A stretch of DNA of 64,000 bases from Podarcis raffonei (GCF_027172205.1 NC_070611.1:40048979-40112978), one strand, 5' to 3'. Shown: positions 36,440 to 48,232, counted from the stretch's first letter. Notes: generated by a model not told the origin, from the sequence alone. Program-made: numbers and translations.

Positions 36440-37290
36440 CCCCAAGTGAGGCACATAACCAATCCCATGACCATGATTTCCAGACCAGACATAGCAATTG
36501 CAGTGGGAATCTAAGTAGTAATGGTAGCTCTCCCACTGAGGAGGACTGGACTGTTGTGAAAAGAATTATTAGATACTTAAAGGGAACCATGGATTGTATA
36601 CTTAAACTGCCAACAACTATCCAAAACTTCTAGGTTACACAGATGCTCTCTGCACCAGAGACAGAAAGGATTACAAATCAACAGGTAGATTTCTCTTTAT
36701 GTTTGGAAATGGTCCTGTTTCCTGGGCCAGTTGTAAACACTGATCTGTAGTTTTGTCTTCCACAAAATCAGAATACATAGCTACAATTGAGGCATGTAGA
36801 CAACTGGTCTGGATTGAGCAACTGACCAACTAACTATGGGCTTTAGGTTGTTTGGGGAGAAACCTGTCCAGTTTCTCCAGGCCCTCCAGCTCTTTTGGGA
36901 CTACAATTTCCATCATCCCTAGCTAACAGGACCAGTGGTAAGGGATGATGGGAATTGTAGTCCCAAAACAGCTGGAGGGCCAAGTTTGGCCATGCCTGAT
37001 TTAGGAGAACCAAAGCTGTTTGAAATTATTATCTCAAAGTGGGATTTTATTTTTCCAAGAATCAAACACATTGGGGTAAAATACCACTATGTGTGTGAGG
37101 TAATACAAGATGGACTTGTTGAGTTGGCATATTGTCAAACCAAAGAGATGACAGCCAACATTATCATCAAGCCACTCCGAAGAGACAGTTGTGAGAACCT
37201 TCAAGCTAAAATTCTGGGTGGTTTATTAGTATTGCATGCAATTGTTTATATTTGCCTGAGAAGAGGTTTGTGGGAAATTCAGCATCATAT
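36440..37290 (+). mobile_element. Copia-type LTR retrotransposon fossil (RNase H end)
   Basis: Short blocks characteristic of the Ty1/copia polyprotein C-terminus are recognisable in the right order: the RIIRYLKGT block that ends the reverse transcriptase region, an RNase H region after it, and near the end IKHIGVKYHYV and the conserved C-terminal block of the RNase H domain. No LTR was identified at either end, so only an internal 3' part remains. It is clearly broken, with several interruptions, and is old. A hAT-like MITE (36865-36998) has inserted into it. It lies in the LUM-DCN intergenic region. Confidence 0.75.
36865..36998. mobile_element. hAT-type MITE inserted in the Copia fossil
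   Basis: GGCCCTCCAGCTCTTTTGGG and ACAATTTCCATCATCCCTAG on the left mirror GATGGGAATTGTAGTCCC and GCTGGAGGGCCAAGTTTGGC on the right. Same family as the 18939 copy. The left end is degraded, so its start is approximate. No clean 8-bp duplication. Confidence 0.75.
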
Positions 37291-37954
37291 TAACCAGCAT
37301 GCTCAGCTCTAGTTAATGCATGAAGGCGTTAAAACCACAGAGTAAGCTGTTTTACTGGACTCAGCTAGGTTGTGCCCCCTTACCTCTGGTGATGAACAGG
37401 TAGGAAATTTATTTGTTCACTTTCTTTCCTCCGTTTGTTCTCTTCCACCATGTGAACCAACCAGATAGGGCACCTCAACTTGATTGCTCCCAGCTCAGAC
37501 CGAGTGTTACGAAACTTCTTACCATATTTTGTAACCCAATTTTTCTGCCCATGAATCTGTCCTTTGAAAGTCTGTAAATAACAAACATTTTTACTTACCA
37601 AACTGTAGAAAGCAAAAGTGCTACAAATGACTTAAAGCAGGATATTTAAAAGGTCTATTAGCATATATTCTTATGCTTCACTTTGCTGCGTGTTTTGTGT
37701 TTTAAAACCTCTGCTGGGGATCTTTCTTACTGCTGAGTATTCTGCCTCATGTTTGGATCTAAGAATCCAATGGATTCTTCTTCATTTAACCAATCATAAA
37801 CCGACACAATCAACCAACTATCTTGAGTAAGTGTCCTGATCACACCTAGAACAATGAGAATGAGCAACTGGATTTTGGGTTTTTTATTGGCAAAGCACTT
37901 AATTGCATCAGCTTATAAAGTGCAAGTGATATACACAGCACTCCCCACTAACTA
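37291..37954. other. Intergenic, nothing recognised
   Basis: No gene or element identified. Part of it may belong to the Copia fossil to its left, but I see no LTR. Confidence 0.35.
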
Positions 37955-38197
37955 CAATGGTATCTTGGTTGCCGAACACCTTGGAACTCGTACGTATTGG
38001 CTCCTGAACAATCGAAAACCAGAAGTGAGTGTTCCACTTTTCAAACGATTTTCCGAAGCTGAACATCCGGCACAGCTTCTGATTGGCTACAGGACGTTCC
38101 TGCAGCCAATCGGAAGCCATGCCTTTGTTTTTGAACAGTTCTGGGAGTTGAACGGACTCCTGGAATGCATTCTGTTTGAGAACCCAAGGTACCTGGT
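37955..38197. mobile_element. Tc1/mariner-type MITE with TA target site
   Basis: Begins CAATGGTATCTTGGTTGCCG and ends TTTGAGAACCCAAGGTACCT GGT, with TA on both sides (37953-37954 and 38198-38199). The inverted ends resemble those at 23607. Internal GGCACAGCTTCTGATTGGCT is not shared, so it is a different subfamily. No transposase frame. Confidence 0.7.
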
Positions 38198-38199
38198 TA

Positions 38200-39110
38200 G
38201 GCAACTTACCAGCAGACCTGTGCTCCATCTTCAACAGCTGGAGCAACACTTTGGCCCTGCCCACCTGCTTTTTTAAACCCCCTTGTCTAACATGGATTAC
38301 ACAAGCACCTGAAAGCTCAACAACAGCAGTTTCAGCTGCTCCCATCACCCCCTTGAGCATGGAGACAGCAGATTGGGGTGCTCAGAAAGGATCCCAAAGA
38401 TACAACTCTCTCTGAGGGTGTTGCAGGCTCCTCAGCTGCCTCATAGAACCCCAGCAAATCATTGGTCCCTCCCCCTTGATTCTCTTCCTACCCACATGCT
38501 TCCTTTGCCCACACATCCTCCCACTATTTGGGCATCAAAAACACTTTTTTTGTATTGTTGCCATAAGGAAAAGTATAGAGAAGCAACTATATCAGAACTA
38601 CATGCAACAGTATCTCCTTGGGTGAAGTCTTACCAAAGTCTTTATTCAAAATGGCATCTGACACTCAAAAAATGGAGAAGAGCACCACCCACTCCTCGTG
38701 ATCCTTTCTGCTAATTTGGGCAATGATATATTGAGTAGAGTCTGAACGTATAGAGAATAACTGCAGTGGGATAGGCATTCTAAAATAAATTATGTTATTG
38801 TTAATGAAGGATGAATGACTTGCTTTTAGGTGTCAGCTTTCCTATTAGTGGTCACTCACATGTAGCACTGGGTGATGGTAATGAGTCAGGGAGGGCAGGT
38901 ACACTTAACCAGCTGCTACTGCTGAGCAGTGTTCGAAAAAGAGGATGCCTTCCATGTTGTGTTGGTTTCTTCCTCCTTCCCTTTTCATTTTGTCTAGCTC
39001 AACTGAATGCAGCATCACACCATCTGCCTCTATCTTCTTCCTCAGGACCTCCCCAGCATAGAAGAAATGAGAAAGCGGGAGAGATGAATTATTTTCTCTT
39101 CTCTTTACAA
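38200..39110. other. Intergenic, nothing recognised
   Basis: Moderately G+C-rich, with short open frames that look random. No splice-flanked exon or RNA gene seen. Confidence 0.35.
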
Positions 39111-39112
39111 TT

Positions 39113-39132
39113 TTATTATTATTATTATTATT

Positions 39133-39178
<46 letters not shown>
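39113..39178. repeat. (ATT)n joined to (AAT)n microsatellite
   Basis: About eight ATT units run directly into about 14 AAT units. The right half is the simple tail of the LINE that follows. The left half faces it as an inverted copy. Confidence 0.9.
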
Positions 39179-40545
39179 TATTATTTGTACCCCGCCCATC
39201 TGGCTGGGTTTCCCCAGCCACTCTGGGCGGCTTCCATAGAAACCAAAAATACACTAAAATATCACAGATTAAAAACTTCCCTGAACAGGGCTGCCTTAAG
39301 ATGTCTTCTGAATGTCAGGTAGTTATTTATTGCTTTGACATCTGATGGGAGGGCGTTCCACAGGGCAGGCGCCACTACCGAGAAGGCCCTCTGCCTGGTT
39401 CCCTGTAGCTTTGCTTCTCGCAATAAGGGAACCGCCAGAAGGCCCTCGGCGCTGGACCTCAGCGTCCGGGCAGAACGATGGGGGTGGAGACGCTCCTTCA
39501 GGTATACTGGGCCGAGCCCGTTTAGGGCTTTAAAGGTCAACACCAGCACTTTGAATTGTGCTCGGAAACGTACTGGGAGCCAATGTAGGTCTTTCAAGAC
39601 CGGTGTTATATGGTCTCGGCAGCTGCCCCCACTCACCAGTCTAGCTGCTGCATTCTGGATTAGTTGTAGTTTCCGAGTCACCTTCAAAGGTAGCCCCACG
39701 TAGAGTGCATTGCAGTAGTCCAAGCGGGAGATAACCAGAGCATGCACCACTCTGGCGAGACAGTCCGCGGGCAGGTAGGGTCTCAGCCTGCGTACCAGGT
39801 GGAGTTGGTAGACAGCTGCCCTGCATACAGAATTGACCTGCGCCTCCATGGACAGCTGTGAGTCCAAAATGACTCCCAGGCTGCGCACCTGGTCCTTCAG
39901 GGGCACAGTTACCCTATTCAGGACCAGGGAGTCCTCCACACCAGCCCGCCCCCTGTCCCCCCAAAACAGTACTTCGGTCTTGTCAGGATTCAACTTCAAT
40001 CCATTAGCCGCCATCCATCCTCCAACCGCCTCCAGGCACTCACACAGGACCTTCACCGCCTTCACTGGTTCTGATTTGAAAGAGAGGTAGAGCTGGGTAT
40101 CATCTGCATATTGATGGACACCCAGTCCAAACCCCCTGATGATCTCTCCCAGCGGCTTCATATAGATGTTAAAAAGCATGGGGGAGAGGACGGAACCCTG
40201 AGGCACCCCACAAGTGAGGGTCCAGGGGTCTGAACTCTCATCCCCCACCACCACTTTCTGAACACGGCCCAGGAGGATGGAGCGAAACCACTGTATGACA
40301 GTGCCCCCAGCTCCCAGCCCCTCAAGACGGTCCAGAAGGATGTTATGGCCGATTGTATCAAAGGCAGCTGAGAGATCCAGCAGAACTAGGAAACAACTCT
40401 CACCTTTGTCCCTAGCTCGCCGGAGATCATCAACCAGCGCGACCAAGGCAGTTTCAGTCCATGATGAGGCCTGAATCCCGATTGGAAGGGATCCAAATGG
40501 TTTTAGTGTAAGGAATGCACTTCTGTCTTCCACGTTTAGGCTACA
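39137..40545 (-). mobile_element. L2-like LINE, 5'-truncated, young, open RT frame
   Basis: The minus strand carries an open frame of 430 codons (40554-39262) that is a reverse-transcriptase C-terminal part. RT motif A is SAAFDTI, motif B GVPQGSVLSP, motif C YADDTQLY, and after it NGLKLNPDKTEV and DLHWLPVRFRAQFKVL. The frame ends in RHLKAALFREVF and a short 3' UTR with GGGGTACAAATAATAC and an (ATT)n tail. The endonuclease and the first RT motifs are missing, so it cannot move on its own. Its first 30 or so codons are probably flanking DNA. Lack of any stop over 400 codons marks a recent insertion. It is not a host gene. Confidence 0.93.
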
Positions 40546-41860
40546 CATTTCCATTTCCTTGCTAAATCATTGAGAAATGAAAGATAAATCCTGGGATCGG
40601 ATGTTGGGTTCCTTACTTGAATGAGCAAATAAAACATAGCTACAAAAAGCTTCAGTGTACTGTGTGAAATTTATCAGTTTATTCTAAATTGTTCTGCAGT
40701 CATTGGCATGCAGGTATTAGACCATCTTCTGCATCGGACTGTTTTCAAGGAGCGTCACTGCCAATTCGGAATGGTGTTAACTCCCCATCCTCTGTGATAT
40801 CTCACATCATTTGCCTGTTCCCTAAACATATTGCAATCTTAAATACTGCTCATAACTCTTAACATTTAAAAAACTTTTTACCCATTTAGAACTTTAACAT
40901 CATACTGAATCATATAAATGTTCCATGAAAAACAATCTGCCTCCAATCGTGCAAGGCATTCATTATTTTTAATGGGAATGTTCCCAGACTGTCATTTTGC
41001 TTGTCTGATAGCCACACTTTACTTGCATTTCAAATGGAAAGTATTAGAGTACATAATATAAGTGTTAGAGAAGTTGTGGTACTCTTGGACATGTTTCTTA
41101 TTCCTAAAAAGGAAATGGCAGCTTTGGAGATTTACAAAGTGGTACTCCTAGTACAACCTATTAACAGACCACAAGAGTATTAATCTGATCTCTGTATCTT
41201 TTTTATGGGAATTCAGAATTACTCATTGCATTGCTTCTTTCTTGAAAATGTCTAAAACTCCCAAATGTTATCCCATTTCTTCCCTCTCTTTATTAATGTC
41301 TAATTTCACAATGTTTACAGAAACAGGTTTTCTAATTCATTTGTTGAGAAAAATTGTGTGCAGAAAGCTTCAAAAGAGCAGGAAGAGAGATATATTTTGA
41401 ATGTGAAAAGGGCAAAAAGATTAGGGGCGGATCCAGTTAATCCCAGATATGAGGGAAATCTGCACGCTTAGAGTTGCATATGCAGAAGAGGGCCTGGTGA
41501 GATCTGTGGCAGATTCAAATAGAGTGAAGCATGTGTCAGAGGTGAATTTACTGTATGTGAAACTATGGGTTGTGCCATGTGGTTCTTGGCTACATTAACT
41601 GTTTTTTACCAACAAAAAAAGGATCTGGATTTCAGTTGGCATATATTAGTTTGTCAAAAACCATTTAACCCTTATTTATTCATTATGAACAGTCACATAG
41701 AGAAAGTAAAAGATGCTTAGAAAATACAATTTCATATCTTCAACTTCAGAGAATAAAAGTGGTATAGGATAAATTGAACAATGGGGAGAGGCAGACATCT
41801 TATTTTTATCACACAATCAGTGCAGGAGGGCTTGTGTATAAGAGCAGTCTGTAAGTACCA
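40546..41860. other. Intergenic, nothing recognised
   Basis: AT-rich single-copy-looking DNA. No exon, RNA gene or known repeat recognised. Confidence 0.4.
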
Positions 41861-42240
41861 GGGACATGGGTGGTGCTTTGGTCTACTGAGCCTCTTGAGA
41901 TTGCCGATTGGAAGGTCGGTGGTTTGAATCTGCGTAATGGTGGTGAGCTCACATTGCTTTGGCTCAGCTTCTGCCAACCTAACAGTTTGAAAGCAAATCA
42001 GTGCAAGTAGATAAATAGGTACCACTGTGGCAGGAAGGTAAAAGGTGTTTCCACTCACTCTGGCTTCCGTCACGGTCCTTTGTTGCGCCAGAAGTGGTTT
42101 AGTCGTGCTGACCACATGATCTGGAAAGCTGTCTGCAGACAAACGCCGGCTTCCTCGGCCTGAAGTGAGATGAGTGCCACACCCCATAGTCACCTTTGAC
42201 TGGACTTAACCATCCAGGGGTCCTTTACCTCTACCTTTTT
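41861..42240 (+). mobile_element. tRNA-derived squamate SINE, older subfamily
   Basis: Head GGGACATGGGTGGTGCTTTG and GAAGGTCGGTGGTTTGAATC; body GTGCAAGTAGATAAATAGGT and GCTGTCTGCAGACAAACGCC; tail GTCCTTTACCTCTACCTTTT. The 'gtctgcagacaaacgcc' insert separates this subfamily from the copy at 31146. No clear duplication. Confidence 0.9.
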
Positions 42241-42696
42241 ACCTGTGAGTATCAGAAGAATCTGTCGATGAGGCTTTTAGCTCATTTCTCATTTGGTTTT
42301 GAATCCTGCAACAATTTTGGAACAGTGTATTTCTCACTTATAAAATTAATGATTAAAGGACATTTCCTTCAAAATCTGATATGCAAAATCTGATATGCAG
42401 GAAGAAGAGTTTTAGAAATAAATACTTGCATATACTGTACTTGCTTTTCACTAAAATCACTGACACTTAGCAAAATAATTTTCCAAGTCACAGGCAAGAT
42501 TTAGAAAATAATTTTTGTGATACAATTATCTAGGTATGATATATAGGTGTTTAATATGATTTAACCAGGTAGATCACATTCTAATTCCCAAACCAGTTTG
42601 ATGACTCCAGAACTGGTGGATTTCCTTCAGAATACCCCTTCCCCAATATCCAGCACCTAGTTAGAACACAAGTCTTTGTTTAATTTGCCTGCTTTA

Positions 42697-42748
42697 GGGG
42701 AAACCCAGCCAGATGGGCAGGGTACTACTACTACTAAATTATTTATTA
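42697..42748 (+). mobile_element. L2-like LINE, extreme 3' end
   Basis: GGGGAAACCCAGCCAGATGG and GCAGGGTACTACTACTACTA match the reverse complement of the 3' end at 39180-39230 (CATCTGGCTGGGTTTCCCC). Only the tail region is present. Confidence 0.7.
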
Positions 42749-42917
42749 TTTAGAAATGTAAATGTAAAGTATGCAAGTATAATGATCCATTTTATGGCCA
42801 TCTACTCCCTTTAAGTTCTTCAATGTATTTCTTTTTGTCTCCTAGGTCCTATTACAGAACATTAAGAAAGTAAGGAAATTAAAATGCCCAATTTGCATGA
42901 CAATAGGTGGTAGTCTG

Positions 42918-43010
42918 CTGTTTTACTCAGAGTAGACCCATTGAAATGGATAAACATGACTACATTAGGTCCACTAGTTTCAATGGTTGTACTCTGAGCA
43001 AAGATTAGTT
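42918..43010. repeat. Palindromic MITE-like element
   Basis: Left arm ACTCAGAGTAGACCCATTGA, right arm TTTCAATGGTTGTACTCTGA. Same family as 35377. Arms of about 30 bp. Confidence 0.65.
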
Positions 43011-43510
43011 GCCTGCTTACCCTGTGCTGTTTTTCTCTTTTCACGTCTTAATATACATGTAAGGAATTGAAGGAGAAAAATGAGCCAGGTGTATCATTCA
43101 AATCATCCAAATTTGGATACATGTGAGCAGTATATTTCCTTTCTTCTGAAGGAACTCTCATTTTAAATGTTGGTGCATTTGGTGAAAACAGCAAGGTAGT
43201 GAATTAAAATTATCTGAAGTGTGAAACATCCAGGACTTCTTCCAATTCCGGCGGGTGGGGGGCAGGCACACATTTTGTGTACAATCATGAATGTATGAAC
43301 GCGGAACATGATAATGTTCATTATTTTAAGACACATCTATCTATCCCATCGTTCATGGTGAATGCAAGAAAAACATCTGATCGCTAGAGGCTGCTGGGAC
43401 ACAGTGTAAGCAGTTAACTGCCTGGCCTTCTTACAGGAAAAGGGTGCCCAGAAGTAAGAGACAGAGGGAAGGGCTCTCCTCATCCTATGGCCTCATTTGT
43501 TTGTTTTATT

Positions 43511-43516
<6 letters not shown>

Positions 43517-43571
<55 letters not shown>

Positions 43572-43579
43572 TTCTCTCC

Positions 43580-43627
<48 letters not shown>
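43517..43627. repeat. (CT)n then (AC)n compound microsatellite
   Basis: CT run 43517-43590 with a few interruptions, then AC run 43591-43627. Explains several low-complexity open frames here. Confidence 0.95.
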
Positions 43628-43631
<4 letters not shown>

Positions 43632-43659
43632 TGGATATCCTCAGTTCTACCTTACCCAT

Positions 43660-44011
43660 GGGACACGGGTGGCGCTGTGGGTTAAACCACAGAACCTAGG
43701 ACTTGCCGATCAGAAGGTCGGCGGTTTGAATCCCCGTGATGGGGTGAGCTCCTGTTGCTCGGTCCTTGCTCCTGTCAACCTAGCAGTTCGAAAGCACATC
43801 AAAGTGCAAGTAGATAAATAGGTACTGCTCCAGTGGAAGGTAAACGGCGTTTCTGTACGCTGCTCTGGTTCGCCAGAAGTGGCTTAGTCATGCTGGCCAC
43901 ATGACCCGGAAGCTGTACACCGGCTCCCTCGGCCAATAAAGTACGATGAGCACCACAACCCCAGAGTCATCCATGACTGGACCTAATGGTCCGGGGTTCC
44001 TTTACCTTTAG
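43660..44011 (+). mobile_element. tRNA-derived squamate SINE with 9-bp TSD
   Basis: Head GGACACGGGTGGCGCTGTGG and AGGTCGGCGGTTTGAATCCC; tail GGTTCCTTTACCTTTA. CTTACCCAT at 43651-43659 and 44012-44020 is the duplication. Full length, close to the 31146 copy. Confidence 0.95.
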
Positions 44012-44291
44012 CTTACCCATATCCCACCTGTTTCCCCAAAACTCCCAACTCTAAGCCTTACCTAGATTTCCATTCACCATTACTGTTCAGACCTTGTTAC
44101 ATTATTTTAACAGTTAAACATGCTTTGTGTCTATGTTTATATTTCTTTCTGTTTTCATCAGCTTTTTCTGCTAACTCAAGATCTGATTGCATTTCTTCAA
44201 GAAATTTGTTTTATTTTCCTTTCCTTTTAAAAAGCAGTTGCTAAATTTGCATGAATTACATTAGATTTTGGCATGTTGCTTTATATCAGTA

Positions 44292-44664
44292 TACTCCGGG
44301 TGGCACTTTGGTTTAAACCACTGAGCCTCTTGGGCTTGCCGATTGGAAGGTTGGCAATTCAAATCCCCGCAATGGGGTGAGCTCCCATTGCTTTGTCCCA
44401 GCTTCTGCCAATCTATCAGTTTGAAAGCACAGTGCAAGTAGATAAATAGGTACCGCTGCCTGTTTCTGTGCACTCTGGTACTCACCACAGTCCTCCATGT
44501 GCCATTAGTGGTTTAGTTATGCTGGCTACATGACCTGGAAAGCTGTCTGTGGACAAACACTAGCTCCCTTGGCATGAAAAGCAAGATGAGCATGCACCCC
44601 ATAGTCATCTTTGACTGGATGTAACCTTCCAGGGGTCCTTTACCTTTACCTTTTGTACTCCAGG
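44292..44664 (+). mobile_element. tRNA-derived squamate SINE, older subfamily
   Basis: GGGTGGCACTTTGGTTTAAA, AGTGCAAGTAGATAAATAGG, CTGTCTGTGGACAAACACTA, then GGGGTCCTTTACCTTTACCT. Same subfamily as 41861. A possible imperfect duplication GTATACTCC / TGTACTCC flanks it. Confidence 0.88.
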
Positions 44665-45039
44665 TAGGAAGGGATCTGTCAACCCTCCATTTTTTCAAAA
44701 TTATCTGAGAAAACCCTTTACCCCCTCAAAGATCTCAACTTTTTGCTGTTCCCACAGAACTACCAGGTGACTGTTCTGCTGTTCTCCCCCACACACCTTA
44801 ATGCTTTTTTTTAAAAAAAAAAAATAATAATCATAGTATTGTGGATTTGAATACTTCACCTAAATTACAACTGCAAACAAAAACAACCAATTTCCATAAT
44901 GATATTAATTATTCTAGTATAAAAAGTCAAAATTTCATTTGGTATAATAGAAACTGAAGAAATTTTGAGGAGTTAAGAGTTTATTTGTTACTTTCTGGAA
45001 TAGCCTTCTTCATGATATTAGTGGAACAACACTCATTCC

Positions 45040-45190
45040 CAGCAACTGGTGATCGGAAGCTCGGAGCCCATGAATTTGAAACCAGCATGGCTAGTAGCCA
45101 TTGATAACCTTCTCTTCCATGTATTTGTCTAATACCCTTTTAAACACACCAAATCTGTGGTAGTAAGATCCATAATTTAAATATATTGTG
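45040..45190 (+). mobile_element. Unnamed squamate interspersed repeat, partial
   Basis: CAGCATGGCTAGTAGCCATT, then GATAACCTTCTCTTCCATGT and ATTTGTCTAATACCCTTTTA, match the 3' half of the repeat also seen at 56950 and 63350. I do not know its family name. Confidence 0.6.
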
Positions 45191-47000
45191 AAAAAGCACT
45201 TCCATCAAGGCCATATCCAACATTCTCTGACAGAGTTTAAAGGTACACAACAACAGAATCCTACACAGCAGTTGCACTAGCAGAGGCAGCAGCTGATTCT
45301 TGTTATGCAATCTGTTCCACAAGAATACCGGTAGTTGGTAACAACGTGAAACAAGTACAGTATACTGCTATCCTATTCTTGGCCTGTTTTCTAATAAGGC
45401 GAATAGAAGTCTGAGGTACCAATCTTCATTGAGAAAATATCCCAAGGGAAATGATTATTTTCCCCATCTCACCACCTCTGTTGCTTTATACCAAAAGAAG
45501 AATTTTCTGTTGACTCATCTTGTTTTACCCTCAACTGATGTCCCAAAACATTTATCTGGTAAGCTCTGTATAGCTCTATACAGATAATCTGTATGCTCCA
45601 TTAGCTCAGTAAATTCCCTAAGGTATCTAAAGCATTTTTATCAGGGAAGCCAAGAGCAGGGATGGTAGGAGGGTGGCCACAGGGTGAGTTTTCTGGTGGT
45701 TGGTGCAAAATATTAAATAAATTCACAGTTGTTGTCAACATGTTGAATGTTTCACTAGAAGGGCTGAGACTCTTTTCAATTTTCTAGCAGGAGCCTTAGC
45801 GAAGAGATATATTTTGGATATCCTTTCAGCTTTATTTATTTATTTGTAAAGTTTTGAATTGTATTATATACCATACTGAAATACTATTTTACTTTTATGA
45901 GGGGGATAATGGAAATCAAGGAAAATCTCTTACCTCTTAAATGCAAAACCTTCTCATATGGCCAAACTGTGGTTAATACGATAAAAAGAAAATAGTTTAT
46001 GGAAACATAACCCTGCCATTTTTTTACTTCTCTCATAAAGGTGAATTCCTCTTTTCTGCTCCAAATGTGTTTTAGTATCTTATTAATAACTAGAGGTGAA
46101 CATTTTTTCTTAAGATTTTCTCTTCAGAAAAAATATATTCATGTGTATTTGAAAAGATATATGTAAAAACAATTAAGATAACCCATGTTAACTTTAACTG
46201 TTGCTTTTTATAATAGCTATTTGTTTTCTGAAGCTATTCTGACATTGTTTTGTACAGGAGAGGCTATATAACACACAACAAGGTTTTGGAGTTTGCCAGT
46301 ACTGTTTAATATAAAAACATACATACATTGAAAATATTGTATTTTAGACAATTAAGAGGTATCCAAACTTTTCTTTGACATGTGGAAAGATATATAGTTT
46401 ACTTTGAAGACAGTGATCCCAGAAATATACATCCTTATTTTGGTATGCTCACCACTAACTGAAGCCAATTATAGAGATGAATGTAGAAGGTTTGGTTTCA
46501 GATGACTTTTAAAAGAGAAGACTTCTAAATCTGCTCATCAAGTTCTGGCCAGTTATATAGTCTCAGATGTAATTCTAGATACTGCTGAAAAGGAAGTCTG
46601 CATATCTCTCTACATTCTATTTTAAAAGGTTGTTGAAACTCAAATGCAGTGAAAAGATGAAAGTGCATTGTTGTATTTAAGAGCAATGAATTAACGTTGT
46701 GGGCTTATGCCTGCAGTTTCACTGCGTACATCCCCTTGAGTGGGTTACTGCAGATGCTCAGATGAATGGAAATCATATGGGTATATTGTTTGGTGGATTA
46801 TGACACAGAGAAGTGGTAATGAGAGCAAGGAGAAACAAATTGCTCCTCTACAAGTTAGCTGTTGTAGTCCAGAAATAGCAGCATCCAGGGATACAATAAT
46901 CATGTACTTTGTGCAGCAGATGTTTCCTAATCTTGCGTAAAATTATATTTAGGATATTTATAAATGAAAATTTGAATATATTAAGAGAGTATTTTAACCA
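45191..47000. other. Intergenic, nothing recognised
   Basis: AT-rich. No gene or known repeat seen. The last few hundred bases before 47.0 kb lie downstream of the DCN poly(A) candidates. Confidence 0.4.
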
Positions 47001-47508
47001 AGAATGCTAACAAAAGCAACATTTTAATATTGCTTATGTTATGTAAGCATACTGGTACCTACATTCAGGCTTTATTCCTTTGGAGTTTGGTTGAGTCTTC
47101 AGTTGACTATTCCTGCCCCACACCAATAATAATATATATATATTGGAAGTTTTATTTCCTTTCCCTCCAAGTAATCCCTTTGTGTTGTTGTAAATACCAC
47201 CATCTATATAATTTCTAATTGTGAAAAGCATGACAAATATTTACCTCAAATCTCATGCACAGTGGAATACTGAAATCTGTTGCACTCAGCTAATCGATAG
47301 AGACCACAGAAATATACCACATGCTGGCAAGGAAGTAAAACATAGTAAATTCAGCAATTTTGTCTTGGAATGATCTATTAGGTTTTTGCTTTTTTTTTTA
47401 CATACATAATGATATCCACTCTGCAGGTAAGTTTCCAGTATTTGGCTTTAATGTTAGCAAACATTTTAACAGGCAACAGGTATTTCTAGCAGAAATGCAT
47501 TTGTGCAT

Positions 47509-47703
47509 CTATTTGTAATTTCCAAGTTGTATTACAGATCGTTCATAGATACAGCGGAAGGAGGATGGCTGGATTTCCCAGTACTGCACAGGGTTGCTAA
47601 ACAGACTCACTCCTGAATAAGAAGCCTTTTTGGTGTTGTATCCAGGAGGACAAAAATCATTGGGACCAACGGCAGCAATTTTATTGTTGTGAAGGTAGAC
47701 CAC
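47509..47703 (-). CDS. DCN: Decorin exon 8 (C-terminus and stop)
   Basis: The last exon encodes [20 protein letters not shown], then [20 protein letters not shown] and [19 protein letters not shown], ending LGNYK and TAG at 47509-47511. The cysteines in NDFCPP and FRCIY form the C-terminal disulfide of the ear repeat, and the VQYWEIQPS block is nearly invariant in vertebrate decorins. The acceptor is CTTTCCAG|GTGGTC. On the minus strand AATAAA occurs at 47151-47156 and 47071-47076, implying a 3' UTR of 0.35-0.45 kb. Confidence 0.97.
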   Translation of the reverse strand: MVYLHNNKIAAVGPNDFCPPGYNTKKASYSGVSLFSNPVQYWEIQPSSFRCIYERSVIQLGNYK

Positions 47704-47973
47704 CTGGAAAGTAGAAACATTGTAGAAGTGAGACAGGCTATTGTGTTGCAGAAACCTAACATGGGTCATTTATCATCATTTCTTACATGGATTTCCACAT
47801 ACTAAGCCAAAATCACTTTTTAAAAATCATCCCTTGAGCAATCACTGTAACCAGAGTAGAAGAAACTTGCTCTCACTCATTATTAATACTTCACTCTGCC
47901 CACCGGGTAACACACTAAAGTTCCCTGCACATGGCTGTCAACTTTCAGATTTGAAAATAAGGGATCAGCAGCC

Positions 47974-48232
47974 AGTGTGGTGTAGTGGTTAAGAGCGGTA
48001 GTCTCGTAATCTGGGGAATCGGGTTCGCGTATCCGCTCCTCCACATGCAGCTGCTGGGTGACCTTGGGCCAGTCACACTTCTCTCAGCCCCTCTCACCTC
48101 ACAGAGTGTTTGTTGTGGGGGAGGAAGGGAAAAGAGAATGTTAGCCGCTTTGAGACTCCTTAAAGGGAGTGAAAGGCGGGATATCAAATCCAACTCTTCC
48201 TCTTCTTCTTCTTCTTCTTCTTCTTCTTCTTC
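47974..48232 (+). mobile_element. Sauria SINE with long TSD, young
   Basis: Head GTGTGGTGTAGTGGTTAAGA and GGGTTCGCGTATCC with A and B boxes. Body GGTGACCTTGGGCCAGTCAC and TTAGCCGCTTTGAGACTCC. Tail GGCGGGATATCAAATCCAAC then (TTC)n. A perfect duplication of about 22 bases flanks it (47951-47973 and 48233-48255; it contains AAATAAGGGATCAGCAG). It lies in DCN intron 7, 270 bases from exon 8, in antisense orientation. Confidence 0.96.

Noticed and set aside
37908-38360. Open frames of about 150 codons on both strands
   Set aside because: They overlap a Tc1/mariner-type MITE whose inverted structure leaves frames open by chance.
39262-40554. A 430-residue host gene
   Set aside because: Its motifs (SAAFDT, YADD, LHWLPV) are those of a LINE reverse transcriptase.
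43444-43821. Ser/Leu-rich proteins from several frames
   Set aside because: They translate a (CT)n and (AC)n microsatellite and the SINE next to it.
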